A stretch of 64,000 bases of DNA from Paeniglutamicibacter quisquiliarum (lineage in GTDB: Bacteria > Actinomycetota > Actinomycetes > Actinomycetales > Micrococcaceae), in assembly GCF_019084045.1 (NCBI RefSeq), contig NZ_JAHRED010000005.1, positions 62,001 to 126,000 of the forward strand. The letters run 5' to 3'. Each line of letters starts with the position of its first letter. The first letter of the stretch is position 1. The notes below the pieces were generated by a model. That model worked only from the letters and a program-made list of their open reading frames with translations. It did not search any database and was not told the origin of the DNA. Shown one piece after another: positions 16,692-25,538 of this stretch. Position numbers and translations under genes: made by a program.

Positions 16692-17915
16692 ATGGATCAC
16701 AGCACCGAGCCCATGACGCAGAACCGGAACGACGCCCCGGGCCGGCCACCGGCCCTCGTGCCGCCGGGGGATGAACTGCTGCCCGAGGAATTGATGCGCT
16801 ATTCGCGCCAGATCATCATCCCGGAGATCGGGATGGCCGGGCAGCGCCGGCTCAAGAACGCCCGCGTGCTGGTCATCGGGGCAGGGGGACTGGGCTCTCC
16901 GGCCCTGCTCTACCTGGCCGCTGCCGGGGTGGGGACCCTGGGCATCATCGACGACGACGTGGTGGACCTGAGCAACCTGCAGCGCCAGGTCATCCACTCC
17001 ACCGCCACCGTGGGGGAGCTGAAGACCGAATCGGCGGCCCGGCGCGTCCGCGAGCTGAACCCGCTGGTCACCGTGCGGCTGCACAACGAACGGCTGGACG
17101 TCGAGAACGCCGTGGCGCTCTTCGGGGAGTACGACGTGGTCCTGGACGGCACCGACAACTTCGCCACCCGCTACCTGGTCAACGACGCCGCGGCGCTCGC
17201 CGGAATCCCCTATGTCTGGGGCTCGATCCTGCGCTTCGACGGGCAGGTCAGCGTTTTTTGGGACGTCTACGGCCCGAACTACCGCGACCTGTACCCGACC
17301 CCGCCGCCTCCGGGCACCGTTCCCTCCTGCTCCGAGGGAGGGGTCTTCGGGGTGCTCTGCGCCCAGGTCGGTTCCGTCATGGTGGCCGAGGCGATCAAGC
17401 TGATCACCGGGGTGGGGCGCACGCTGCTGGGCCGCCTGCTGATCCTGGATTCGCTGGACATGACCTGGCGCGAGGTCTCGCTGCGCCCCGACCCCGAGGT
17501 GGAGCCGATCACCGCGCTGCTGCCCAGCTACGACGACTTCTGCGCGGTGCCGCAACTGGACGCTGACGGGCTGCGGCTCACGGCCGGGCACAGCATCCCG
17601 GCGTCGCGGCTGGCCGAGATGCTCGAGGCGCGGGCCCGGGGAGAGGAAGACTTCCTGCTGATCGACGTGCGGGAGCACGGGGAGGCGGAGATCGTCTCGA
17701 TCCCCGGGGCCATCCTGGCGCCGCGCGGGGCGATCCTCTCCGGCGAGATCGAGCTGCCGCGGGACCGCGAGCTGATCCTGCACTGCAAGTCCGGTGGACG
17801 CTCCTCGGAGGTGATGCGCCACCTGCTGCGGCACGACTACACCCGGGTGCGCCACGTGGCCGGCGGCATCCTGGACTGGATCAGCGACGTGGACCCGACA
17901 CTTCCGGCCTACTGA
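16692..17915 (+). CDS. moeZ: Adenylyltransferase/sulfurtransferase MoeZ (MoeB/ThiF + rhodanese)
   Basis: The product is 407 residues. Residues ~30-275 are an E1-like adenylating domain with the nucleotide loop GAGGLGSPALLYL, the Arg/Asp-rich DDDVVDLSNLQRQ segment, DGTDNFATRY, and the conserved Cys in VPSCSEGGVFGVL. Residues ~290-405 are a rhodanese domain with the persulfide-forming Cys in LHCKSGGRSSEV. MoeZ adenylates and then thiocarboxylates the C-terminal Gly of small sulfur carriers such as MoaD and CysO, for molybdopterin and cysteine synthesis. No carrier gene is in the window. The zinc-binding CxxC pairs of E. coli MoeB are not apparent, as in other actinobacterial MoeZ. Confidence 0.92.
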   Translation: MDHSTEPMTQNRNDAPGRPPALVPPGDELLPEELMRYSRQIIIPEIGMAGQRRLKNARVLVIGAGGLGSPALLYLAAAGVGTLGIIDDDVVDLSNLQRQVIHSTATVGELKTESAARRVRELNPLVTVRLHNERLDVENAVALFGEYDVVLDGTDNFATRYLVNDAAALAGIPYVWGSILRFDGQVSVFWDVYGPNYRDLYPTPPPPGTVPSCSEGGVFGVLCAQVGSVMVAEAIKLITGVGRTLLGRLLILDSLDMTWREVSLRPDPEVEPITALLPSYDDFCAVPQLDADGLRLTAGHSIPASRLAEMLEARARGEEDFLLIDVREHGEAEIVSIPGAILAPRGAILSGEIELPRDRELILHCKSGGRSSEVMRHLLRHDYTRVRHVAGGILDWISDVDPTLPAY

Positions 17916-18000
17916 GGTCAACCGCCGCGCCGGGCAGCGAAGGGTACGGATTGCCTGGGCGCCGCGGGAGGCCGCGGTCCGGGGCTGCGGTGGCACGAAA

Positions 18001-18037
18001 AAGGCGCCGCGGGCAGGCCTGCTGCCCGCGGCGCCTT
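18001..18037 (-). terminator. Terminator of hemA
   Basis: A perfect 16-bp GC-rich stem (aaggcgccgcgggcag and complement) is followed, on the minus strand, by a run of T (plus strand cgaaaaagg). Confidence 0.85.
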
Positions 18038-18055
18038 CGTTCGATTTCCCTGTGC

Positions 18056-19429
18056 CTAGCCGACCTGGCGCTGCAGGTCGGCCGACGGGGACGGGGTCCC
18101 GGCCTCGGGTGCCGGGTCGCCCGACGCAATCCCGGTGACGGGGCAGCGGGAGGCGTTCTTCACGGACGGGGCGCTCGGCACCTCGACCTCGAGCCCGTAG
18201 AGGGTCTCCAGCGCGTCGATGTACTCCCCGGCGCGGCCGGCGGCGGCAAGCTCGCGGGCGCGGACCGTGGGCACGTGCAGCAGCTGGCGCATCATCCGGC
18301 GCATGGCGAATTCGACTTCCTCGGCCGCGGCGGTGCAGCCGTGCTGGGCGCGGACCTTCTCCACCTCGGTCTCCAGCACCCGCTGGGTGTGCTTGCGCAG
18401 GGCCACGATGGCGGCATCGGCGGCGCGCTCGCGCTGTTCGGCGGCGAAGGCCTCGGCGGCATCGAGCACGATGCTCCGGGCCTGGCGCAGCGACTGCGCC
18501 TGCTCCTCGGGCGCGGCCATGCGCACCGATTCCAGGTTGATCAATTCCACGCCGTCCACGGCACCGAGCTCTGGGTCGAAGTCGTGGGTCAGCGCCAGGT
18601 CGATGGCCACCAGCGGGCGGGAGGCGCGGTCCAGGGCCGCGATGTCCGCGGCCATCAGCCGGTGGTCCGAGCCGGAGCAGCCGATGATGACATCTGCCTG
18701 CTCGAGGGCGGCCTCAAGGGTGGACTCGTCGAGGGCAGTACCTCCGCGGGTGGCGACGAAGGCCTCGGCGCGTCCGGAAGCGGAGAAGACCGAGACGTTG
18801 TGGGCGGCGCGTTCGCGCAGCAGCGACATGGTGGCCCCGGCGTAGGCGCCGGTGCCGAAGATGACGATGTTCTTGGTGGCCCAGTCCGGGTCGCGGCTCA
18901 GGTCGGTGGCCAGCTCCAGGGCAACGGACACGACGGAAAGGCCGCGCGATCCCAGCGAGGTGCGCGAGCCGACGTCCTTGGCGGTGCGCGAGGCGGCCTG
19001 GAAGAGGCGGACCAGCGAGCCGGTGGCGGTTCCCGCGGCCTGTGCGTCGTTCAGTGCGCGGCGGACCTGGCCGGCGATCTCGCGTTCCCCGATGACGGCC
19101 GAGTCGAGCCCGGCGCCGACGGAGAAGAGGTGCTCGATGACCTCGGTCTCGGTCTTGGAAACCAGCGCGGTGGAGATGGTGTCCTGGCTCAGTCCGGTGC
19201 TGGCGGCGATCTGGGCGATCACCTCCGACCGGGCGGCAACGACGTCCTCGGATTGCGGGACTTCGCAATAGATTTCGTAGCGGTTGCAGGTGGCCAGGGT
19301 GATGGCGCCGGCGACCGGGCTGGCCGAAGCGAGCACGACGGAAGCGACCTGGGAGGCGTCGGCACTGATCTTTGCCACGGTCTCGAGGTCGATGTCTGAA
19401 TGGGAGGCAACGAGAGATAGTAAAACCAC
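18056..19429 (-). CDS. hemA: Glutamyl-tRNA reductase
   Basis: This 457-residue enzyme makes glutamate-1-semialdehyde from Glu-tRNA, the first committed step of haem synthesis. The catalytic Cys is Cys48 in [12 protein letters not shown]; the [18 protein letters not shown] signature and the NADPH-binding IFGTGAYAG are present, followed by the C-terminal dimerisation helices. The GTG at 19429 was chosen because GGGAGG lies 5-6 nt upstream and the resulting N-terminus ([16 protein letters not shown]) is canonical. The C-terminal ~45 residues form an extra Pro/Ser-rich tail with a Cys-Pro dipeptide (Cys429, SRCPVTG) that resembles a haem-regulatory motif. It is divergent from hemE. Confidence 0.95.
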   Translation of the reverse strand: MVLLSLVASHSDIDLETVAKISADASQVASVVLASASPVAGAITLATCNRYEIYCEVPQSEDVVAARSEVIAQIAASTGLSQDTISTALVSKTETEVIEHLFSVGAGLDSAVIGEREIAGQVRRALNDAQAAGTATGSLVRLFQAASRTAKDVGSRTSLGSRGLSVVSVALELATDLSRDPDWATKNIVIFGTGAYAGATMSLLRERAAHNVSVFSASGRAEAFVATRGGTALDESTLEAALEQADVIIGCSGSDHRLMAADIAALDRASRPLVAIDLALTHDFDPELGAVDGVELINLESVRMAAPEEQAQSLRQARSIVLDAAEAFAAEQRERAADAAIVALRKHTQRVLETEVEKVRAQHGCTAAAEEVEFAMRRMMRQLLHVPTVRARELAAAGRAGEYIDALETLYGLEVEVPSAPSVKNASRCPVTGIASGDPAPEAGTPSPSADLQRQVG

Positions 19430-19552
19430 AGTGCCTCCCATGATAGCCCTTCTACGTGCCGTAGAGCATCAGTTGTGACCAGTTCGTCTGTCCCAATGCA
19501 TGCCGCGTGTTCGCTGGGGGCGTGCGGATTACGATTCGGCGCAACATGTTGG

Positions 19553-19558
19553 CAGAAT
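19553..19558 (+). promoter_or_regulatory. Possible -10 box of hemE, leaderless geometry
   Basis: CAGAAT lies 7 nt upstream of the hemE ATG, with TTACGA 18 nt before it as a weak -35. The first base deviates from TANNNT, so this is tentative. No Shine-Dalgarno sequence precedes the ATG. Confidence 0.3.
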
Positions 19559-19565
19559 CAATTCC

Positions 19566-20636
19566 ATGACGTTGAGCCAGAACCACCCGCTGATGGACGG
19601 TCGTACCGCCAATTCCCCGTTGATTTCCGCCTACCGCGGCCAGAAGCCCAGCCGCAGACCCGTGTGGTTCATGCGCCAAGCCGGCCGTTCGCTGCCCGAG
19701 TACCGCAAGCTGCGCGAGGGCACCGAAATGCTCGAATCCTGCCTGCGCCCGGAGATGGCCTCGGAAATCACCCTGCAGCCGGTGCGCCGGCACGACGTGG
19801 ATGCCGGGATCTTCTTCTCCGACATCGTCATCCCGCTGAAGCTCGCGGGCATCGACGTGGACATCGTCCCGGGCGTCGGCCCGGTGCTGGGCACCCCGGT
19901 GCGCACCGCCGCCGACGTGCGCGCGCTGCCCAAGATGGACGACGCGGCCCTGGACCCGATCCGCGAGGCCGTCTCGATGACCGTGGAGCAGCTGGGCAAC
20001 ACCCCGCTGATCGGCTTCGCCGGCGCCCCGTTCACCGTCGCCGCCTACATGGTCGAGGGGCGCCCGTCCCGCGACCACATGGGCCCGCGCACCATGATGC
20101 ACGCGGAGCCAGGCGTCTGGGAGGAACTGGCCAACTGGGCCGCCGACGCCTCCGGCGCCTTCCTGCGCGCCCAGATCGAGGCAGGCGCCTCCGCCGGCCA
20201 GCTCTTCGACTCCTGGGCCGGTTCGCTCTCGCTGGCCGACTACACCAACTTCGTGGCACCGGCCTCGGCCCGCGCCCTGGACCTCGTGCGCGACACCGGC
20301 GTCCCGCTGGTGCACTTCGGCACCGGCACCTCCGAGCTGCTCGGGGCCATGCGCAACGTGGGCGTCGACGTCATGGGCGTTGACTACCGCCTGCCGCTGG
20401 ACGAGGCCAACCGCCGCCTGGGCGGGGACATCCCGCTGCAGGGCAACATCGACCCGGCCCTGCTGACCGCACCCTGGGAGGTCCTCGAGGCCCACGTGCG
20501 CGAGGTGCTCGCCGCCGGTGACACCGCGCCGGCGCACGTGGCGAACCTGGGCCACGGCGTGCCGCCGGAAACCAACCCGGAAACCCTGACCCGCGTGGTC
20601 GAGCTCATTCACTCGATCCCCGTGGCAGGGCGTTAA
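19566..20636 (+). CDS. hemE: Uroporphyrinogen decarboxylase
   Basis: This 356-residue enzyme decarboxylates uroporphyrinogen III to coproporphyrinogen III. The N-terminal family signature PVWFMRQAGRSLPEYR (~residues 32-47) holds the substrate-binding Arg residues and is followed by the catalytic Asp in FFSDIVIPL. The second signature (GFAGAPFTVAAYMVEG) and the C-terminal LGHGVPPETNPE are also present. It is the first gene of the haem operon. The ATG lacks a ribosome-binding site, so translation may be leaderless. Confidence 0.95.
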   Translation: MTLSQNHPLMDGRTANSPLISAYRGQKPSRRPVWFMRQAGRSLPEYRKLREGTEMLESCLRPEMASEITLQPVRRHDVDAGIFFSDIVIPLKLAGIDVDIVPGVGPVLGTPVRTAADVRALPKMDDAALDPIREAVSMTVEQLGNTPLIGFAGAPFTVAAYMVEGRPSRDHMGPRTMMHAEPGVWEELANWAADASGAFLRAQIEAGASAGQLFDSWAGSLSLADYTNFVAPASARALDLVRDTGVPLVHFGTGTSELLGAMRNVGVDVMGVDYRLPLDEANRRLGGDIPLQGNIDPALLTAPWEVLEAHVREVLAAGDTAPAHVANLGHGVPPETNPETLTRVVELIHSIPVAGR

Positions 20637-20658
20637 GCTAGAACCACCAGCAGTACCG

Positions 20659-20688
20659 CCGGGGTGCGGTGCGCGCAGCGCACCCCGG
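20659..20688 (+). repeat. Inverted repeat between hemE and cgoX
   Basis: Ccggggtgcg and its complement cgcaccccgg are separated by 10 nt inside the 91-nt gap between hemE and cgoX. There is no U-tract. It may be an mRNA-stabilising or attenuating stem. Confidence 0.4.
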
Positions 20689-20727
20689 ACCCACCAGTAA
20701 CACCTTCGTTTTCCCGGAAAAGAGTTG

Positions 20728-22521
20728 ATGGTGCCACACGTCGAAGAGCAGCCACGCCGCGGCTCGGCCAACGAGGCAGCCCCTGCCCAGCCCATTTCGG
20801 GTGGCCAGGACGGCTCCGGCGACGGGTCTCCCGCCGCCACGCCGCCGACCACGGACCATGCACCTGACACCACCCAGGCGGCGGCCACCGAGCCGGCCCC
20901 CGCCAAGGCCAAGCGCGCCCCGGTCGCCTCGAATGCCGCCGCCCACGCCCTGCGCCTGCTGCACCGGGCCCGGGGCACCGAGGCGCCGCAGCCCTCCGCC
21001 ACCGCTCCCGATGCCCCGTTGGCGCTGGTCATCGGCGGCGGGATCTCCGGGCTGGTGGCTGCCCGCGAACTGGCAGCCAGCGGCCACCGCGTCCAGCTGC
21101 ACGAGGCCGGGCCGGTGTTCGGCGGCTGCGTAGGCGCCCACGAGGTCGCCGGGCTGGTGCTGGATGCGGGTGCGGAGTCCTTCGCCACCCGGTCCACCGC
21201 CGTCGCGGACCTTTTGCGCGAACTGGGCCTGGGCGATGACATCGTCACCCCCGAACCCGGCGGCGCCTGGCTGTACCTGCGGCGCGGCGGCGAGAACGTC
21301 GCCCAGCCGCTTCCTGCCACCGGCATCCTGGGCATCCCCGGGGACCCGTGGGCCGATGAGGTGCGCCGCGCCGTGGGGCGTACCGGCGCCCTGCGTGCCG
21401 CAGCGGACCTGATCACCCCGGTCTCCAAGAAGATCCTCGAGGGGGAAATGTCCCTCGGCGCGCTGGTCCGTTCCCGCATGGGATCCGCGGTGCTGGAGAA
21501 CCTGGTCACCCCGGTGGTCTCCGGGGTGCACTCGGCGGACCCCGACACCCTCGACGTCGACGCCATCGCCCCGGGGCTGCGCGCCTCGGTGCTCAAGCAC
21601 GGCTCGCTGGCCCGCGCCGTCGCAGCGATGCGCGCAGCGGCCCCGGCGGGCTCCGCCGTCGCCTCGCTCTCCGGCGGCATGAACCGCCTGACCTCCGCCC
21701 TGGTCGCGGACCTCAAGGCCGCCGGCGTGCAGCTGCACGCCAACAGCCAGGTGGCGGGAATCGCGCCGCCCGCCGCCGGGACCGGCTTCCGCATCGAACT
21801 GGCCCCGCAGGCCGCAGCCGATGCGTCGAAGGACGCCAGGCACGAGAAGGAATCGCGGCACGAGCGCCATGGCCGGCTGGCCAAGGAGGCAGCCGCCGAG
21901 GCGGGACAGCCTCGCGAGCTGGTTGCCGACCGCCTGGTGGTTGCCACCGGCGGCGAAACGGCCGTTGACCTGCTGTGCGGGATCGACGCGGCATTCGCCT
22001 CCCACCGCCCGGCGCCGGGAGCCGGGATTTCCCTGGTCACCCTGGTGATCGACAAGCCCGAGCTCGACGACGCCCCGCGCGGCACCGGCCTGCTGGTCGC
22101 CCCCACCGTCGATGACGTCGGGGCCAAGGCGCTGACCCACGCAACCGCCAAGTGGCACTGGCTGGGGGACGAATCGGGCCCCGGGTCCCACGTGCTGCGG
22201 CTCTCCTACGGACGGCTCAACGACGTGGCCTCGGCCCTGGTCAACGCCGACGACGCCTCGCTGCGCAACGCGGCACTGAAGGACGCCTCGGTGCTGCTGG
22301 GAATCGAGGTCACCGCCGGGGACCTCCTGGGCTTCGACGTGGTGCGCTATTCCGGCGCGCTGCCCTTCGCCACCACCGGCCATGCCCGGCGCGTGGCGGC
22401 CATCCGCGAGCTCGCCTCCGCGCACCCGGGCCTCGACGTGGTCGGGGCCTGGCTGGCCGGCACCGGACTGGCCTCCGTCGTCGCCGACACCCGCAAACGG
22501 CTGCGCATCACCGCCAGCTGA
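20728..22521 (+). CDS. cgoX: Coproporphyrinogen III oxidase (protoporphyrinogen oxidase HemY type), N-terminally extended
   Basis: The product is 597 residues, well above the ~470 usual for this FAD enzyme. The FAD-binding motif VIGGGISGLVAARELA starts at ~residue 101. The ~95 residues before it are Pro/Ala/Thr-rich and probably disordered. A highly charged insertion (KDARHEKESRHERHGRLAKE, ~residues 365-385) interrupts the substrate domain. The C-terminal FAD motif (LAGTGLASVVADTRKR) is intact. In the coproporphyrin-dependent pathway the enzyme oxidises coproporphyrinogen III to coproporphyrin III. The ATG at 20728 follows AAAAGAG. The downstream hemQ makes coproporphyrinogen the more likely substrate than protoporphyrinogen. 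Confidence 0.9.
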   Translation: MVPHVEEQPRRGSANEAAPAQPISGGQDGSGDGSPAATPPTTDHAPDTTQAAATEPAPAKAKRAPVASNAAAHALRLLHRARGTEAPQPSATAPDAPLALVIGGGISGLVAARELAASGHRVQLHEAGPVFGGCVGAHEVAGLVLDAGAESFATRSTAVADLLRELGLGDDIVTPEPGGAWLYLRRGGENVAQPLPATGILGIPGDPWADEVRRAVGRTGALRAAADLITPVSKKILEGEMSLGALVRSRMGSAVLENLVTPVVSGVHSADPDTLDVDAIAPGLRASVLKHGSLARAVAAMRAAAPAGSAVASLSGGMNRLTSALVADLKAAGVQLHANSQVAGIAPPAAGTGFRIELAPQAAADASKDARHEKESRHERHGRLAKEAAAEAGQPRELVADRLVVATGGETAVDLLCGIDAAFASHRPAPGAGISLVTLVIDKPELDDAPRGTGLLVAPTVDDVGAKALTHATAKWHWLGDESGPGSHVLRLSYGRLNDVASALVNADDASLRNAALKDASVLLGIEVTAGDLLGFDVVRYSGALPFATTGHARRVAAIRELASAHPGLDVVGAWLAGTGLASVVADTRKRLRITAS

Positions 22522-22644
22522 GAATTCCCGCCCCGGGGGCCGCCAGCGCGGATGCCCCGGGCACGCAACAGACTTTCGTTTCACATACGAGAACCGCTTC
22601 GCCCACACACGCGAAGTACCGCAAAGAAAGCAGGAGAACCAACC

Positions 22645-23358
22645 ATGAGTGCAGTGGAATCCAACTCACCCGTCATCCGCGACCGCGAAGCAGCGGGTGC
22701 CGACGCCACCATGTACTACACCCTGTGGACCGTCTTCAAGCGCGACTCGGACCTGGACCGCACCGAGGGCGTCGAGGCGTTTGACGCACTCATCGCCGAG
22801 CTCGCCGCCGAGGGCGTGACCCTGCGCGGCACCTACGACGTCTCCGCGATGCGCGAGGACGCCGACGTGATGACCTGGGTCCACGGCCCGACGCCCGAGT
22901 CCCTGCAGGCCGCGGTGCGCAAGATCCGCCGCTCCTACCTCTTCGCCGAGACCTCCATCGTGTACTCGACCATGGCCGTGCACCGCGAGGCCGAGTTCTC
23001 CAAGGACCACTCGCCGGCCTTCGCCCGCGGCGTGGCCCCCGAGGCCTGGATGACCGTCTACCCGTTCGTGCGCTCCACCGACTGGTACCTGCTGGACCCG
23101 AAGGAACGCGGCAAGATGCTGCGCGACCACGGCATCCTGGGCCGCGACTTCCCGAGCGTGCTGGCCAACACCGTGGCCGCCTTCGCCTTCGGCGACTACG
23201 AATGGCAGATCTGCCTCGAGGCCCCGGACATGATCGACCTCGTCGACATGATGCGCCACCTGCGCTACACCGAGGCACGCAACCACGTGCGCGAGGAAAT
23301 CCCGTTCTACACCGGCCGCCGCATCTCCACCGCCGAGGTCGCCGAGGTCCTGCGATGA
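22645..23358 (+). CDS. hemQ: Coproheme decarboxylase HemQ/ChdC
   Basis: This 237-residue protein belongs to the chlorite-dismutase-like superfamily. In actinobacteria it converts coproheme to haem b with peroxide. Family patterns include MYYTLWTVFKRD, MTWVHGPTPESLQ, AVHREAEFSKDHSPAF, the central WMTVYPFVRSTDWYLLD block, and ERGKMLRDHGILGRDF carrying the proximal His region. The ATG is preceded by AGGAGAA at 22632-22638. Its stop overlaps the start of hemH (ATGA), so the two are translationally coupled. Its presence defines this as the coproporphyrin-dependent haem pathway. Confidence 0.95.
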   Translation: MSAVESNSPVIRDREAAGADATMYYTLWTVFKRDSDLDRTEGVEAFDALIAELAAEGVTLRGTYDVSAMREDADVMTWVHGPTPESLQAAVRKIRRSYLFAETSIVYSTMAVHREAEFSKDHSPAFARGVAPEAWMTVYPFVRSTDWYLLDPKERGKMLRDHGILGRDFPSVLANTVAAFAFGDYEWQICLEAPDMIDLVDMMRHLRYTEARNHVREEIPFYTGRRISTAEVAEVLR

Positions 23359-24560
23359 GCCAGGATTTTGATCCGCGCACCGGCTACGACGACAGCGGCG
23401 TGATGGCGCCCAAGGCCTACGACGCGATCCTGCTGGCCTCCTTCGGCGGCCCCGAGGGCCAGGACGACGTGATCCCGTTCCTGCGCAACGTCACGGCCGG
23501 CCGCGGCATCCCCGACGAGCGCCTCGAGGAGGTCGCCACCCACTACCGGGCCAACGGCGGCATTTCCCCGATCAACGCGCAGAACCGCGCGCTGAAGGCG
23601 GCTCTCGAGGCCGAGCTGGCCGCCAGGGACATCGCCGTGCCGGTCTACTGGGGCAACCGCAACTGGGCGCCCTACATCGCGGAAACGATCACCCAGATCC
23701 ATGCCGAGGGCCACCGCAGGGTGCTGATGCTCTCCACCAGCGCGTACTCCGGCTACTCCTCCTGCCGCCAGTACCGCGAGGACCTGGGCGTCGCGCTGCG
23801 CGAGACCGGCCTGGAGGGCAAGCTGGAGGTCGACAAGGTGCGCCAGTACTTCGACACCCCCGCGTTCGTGACCCCGTTCATGGAGGGCCTGGCCGGCTCG
23901 CTGGCCAACGTCCGGGCCCAGCTGGCCGCGGCCGGGAAGCCGGAGGGGGAGATCAAGATCGTCTTCGTCACCCACTCCATCCCCACCTCCGACGCGCAGG
24001 CCGCCGGCCCGCGCGACCTGGTCGCGACGCTGGACACCGACCTGTACTCGGCCCAGCACCTTGCCGTCGCCGACGCGATCCTGGCCGGGGTGCCCGAGGC
24101 CGCCGGCCTGTCCCACTCCCTGGTCTTCCAGTCGCGCTCCGGCGCCCCGCACGTGCCGTGGCTGGAACCGGACATCAACGACGCGCTCACCGACTACCAG
24201 GCCGCCGGCGTCGCCGGGGTCGTGGTGATGCCGATCGGCTTCGTCTCGGACCACATGGAGGTCCTCTGGGACCTGGACACCGAGGCGAAGGAAACCTGCG
24301 CGGAACTCGGCCTGGCCTTCCACCGCGCCCCGACCCCCGGGACCCACGCCGACTTCGTCTCCGGCATGGTCGACCTGGTGGCCGAGCGCCTGGCCGGCGG
24401 CGACGGAAACGCGCTGAAGCCGGGCCGCGCCTCGGTGGCCGAGCTCGGCCCGTGGTACGACGTGTGCCGCCCGAACTGCTGCGTGAAGGTGATGCGCGAC
24501 GGGACCACCAAGCCCACCATCGCGGCCGTCGACTCCGAGGTCGGGGTGCCTGCACCATGA
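23355..24560 (+). CDS. hemH: Coproporphyrin ferrochelatase
   Basis: This 401-residue enzyme inserts Fe2+ into coproporphyrin III. The family core is present: LLASFGGPEGQDDVIPFL near the N-terminus, FVTHSIPTSDAQ with the catalytic His, and GFVSDHMEVLWDLD with the metal-site His/Glu. Actinobacterial members carry a [2Fe-2S] cluster, and the expected cysteines are visible as SSC at ~residue 136 and DVCRPNCC at ~371-377. It overlaps hemQ upstream and hemC downstream by four bases (ATGA) each, which implies coupled translation. Confidence 0.95.
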   Translation: MSQDFDPRTGYDDSGVMAPKAYDAILLASFGGPEGQDDVIPFLRNVTAGRGIPDERLEEVATHYRANGGISPINAQNRALKAALEAELAARDIAVPVYWGNRNWAPYIAETITQIHAEGHRRVLMLSTSAYSGYSSCRQYREDLGVALRETGLEGKLEVDKVRQYFDTPAFVTPFMEGLAGSLANVRAQLAAAGKPEGEIKIVFVTHSIPTSDAQAAGPRDLVATLDTDLYSAQHLAVADAILAGVPEAAGLSHSLVFQSRSGAPHVPWLEPDINDALTDYQAAGVAGVVVMPIGFVSDHMEVLWDLDTEAKETCAELGLAFHRAPTPGTHADFVSGMVDLVAERLAGGDGNALKPGRASVAELGPWYDVCRPNCCVKVMRDGTTKPTIAAVDSEVGVPAP

Positions 24561-25531
24561 GCAAGGAACGCTTCACCATCGGCACCCGCGGCTCCGCGCT
24601 GGCCACCACGCAGACCGGGCACGTCGCGGCGCAGCTGCACGAGATCGCCCAGGTCCCCTTCGACACCGTGCTGGTCAAGACCGAGGGCGACGTGACCACC
24701 GGTCCGCTGTCCCAGCTCGGCGGCACCGGAGTGTTCGCCGCTGCCCTGCGCCAGGCGCTGTACGAGGGCACCTGCGACATGGCGGTGCACTCGCTCAAGG
24801 ACCTGCCGACCACGCAGCCCGACGGCCTGGTCATCGCCGCCACCCCGTTGCGCGCGGACGTGCGCGATGCGCTGTGCGCCCGCGACGGGCTCTTCCTGGC
24901 CGAACTGCCCGAGGGCGCCACGGTGGGCACCGGGTCCCCGCGCCGCGCCGCGCAGCTGCTGGCCTTCCGCCCTGACCTACGGATCGTGGACATCCGCGGC
25001 AACGTCGGCACCCGGCTGGGCCGGGTCAAGGGCTCGCCGGCGCAGAAGGACGACGGGGGAGTGGGGCGCACCGCCCAGGGCGACCTGGACGCCGTGATCC
25101 TGGCCGCCGCCGGCCTGGAACGCCTGGGCCTGGAATCGCACATCACCGAATACCTGGACCCGGAGATCATGCTCCCGGCCCCCGGCCAGGGTTCCCTGGC
25201 CGTGGAGGTGCGCGAGGGCGGCACCGGGCACCCGTCGGTGGACGCGGCGCTGGAAACCATGGACGATTCGGACACGCGCCTGGCGGTCACCGCCGAGCGC
25301 GCGCTGCTGGCCCGCCTCGAGGCCGGCTGCGCGGCGCCCATCGGCGCGTTGGCCACGGTGCGCGAGGACTCCCTGGTGCTCGACTCGGTGGCCTGCAGTC
25401 CCGACGGATCGGACACCATGCGCCGTTCGGCCACCACGCAGGTGCTCACCCTTGACGGCGCCCGCGCCCTGGGCGTGGCGCTGGCCGAGCAATTGCTGCG
25501 CGAGGGCGCGGCCGACCTGGCGGGACTCTAG
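24557..25531 (+). CDS. hemC: Hydroxymethylbilane synthase (porphobilinogen deaminase)
   Basis: This 324-residue enzyme polymerises four porphobilinogens to hydroxymethylbilane. Substrate-binding and catalytic stretches are clear: IGTRGSALATTQTGHVA at the N-terminus, MAVHSLKDLPT with the catalytic Asp, GTGSPRRAAQL, DIRGNVGTRLGRV, and the dipyrromethane cofactor Cys in LEAGCAAPIGA (~residue 258). The length is normal. A short insertion (KGSPAQKDDGGVGRTAQGD) after VDIRGNVGTRLGRV looks like a surface loop. Confidence 0.95.
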   Translation: MSKERFTIGTRGSALATTQTGHVAAQLHEIAQVPFDTVLVKTEGDVTTGPLSQLGGTGVFAAALRQALYEGTCDMAVHSLKDLPTTQPDGLVIAATPLRADVRDALCARDGLFLAELPEGATVGTGSPRRAAQLLAFRPDLRIVDIRGNVGTRLGRVKGSPAQKDDGGVGRTAQGDLDAVILAAAGLERLGLESHITEYLDPEIMLPAPGQGSLAVEVREGGTGHPSVDAALETMDDSDTRLAVTAERALLARLEAGCAAPIGALATVREDSLVLDSVACSPDGSDTMRRSATTQVLTLDGARALGVALAEQLLREGAADLAGL

Positions 25532-25538
25532 GCGCAAG

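Noticed and set aside
19452-22608. Two long minus-strand frames over hemE and cgoX
   Set aside because: They are antisense to strongly conserved enzymes and the translations are low-complexity.
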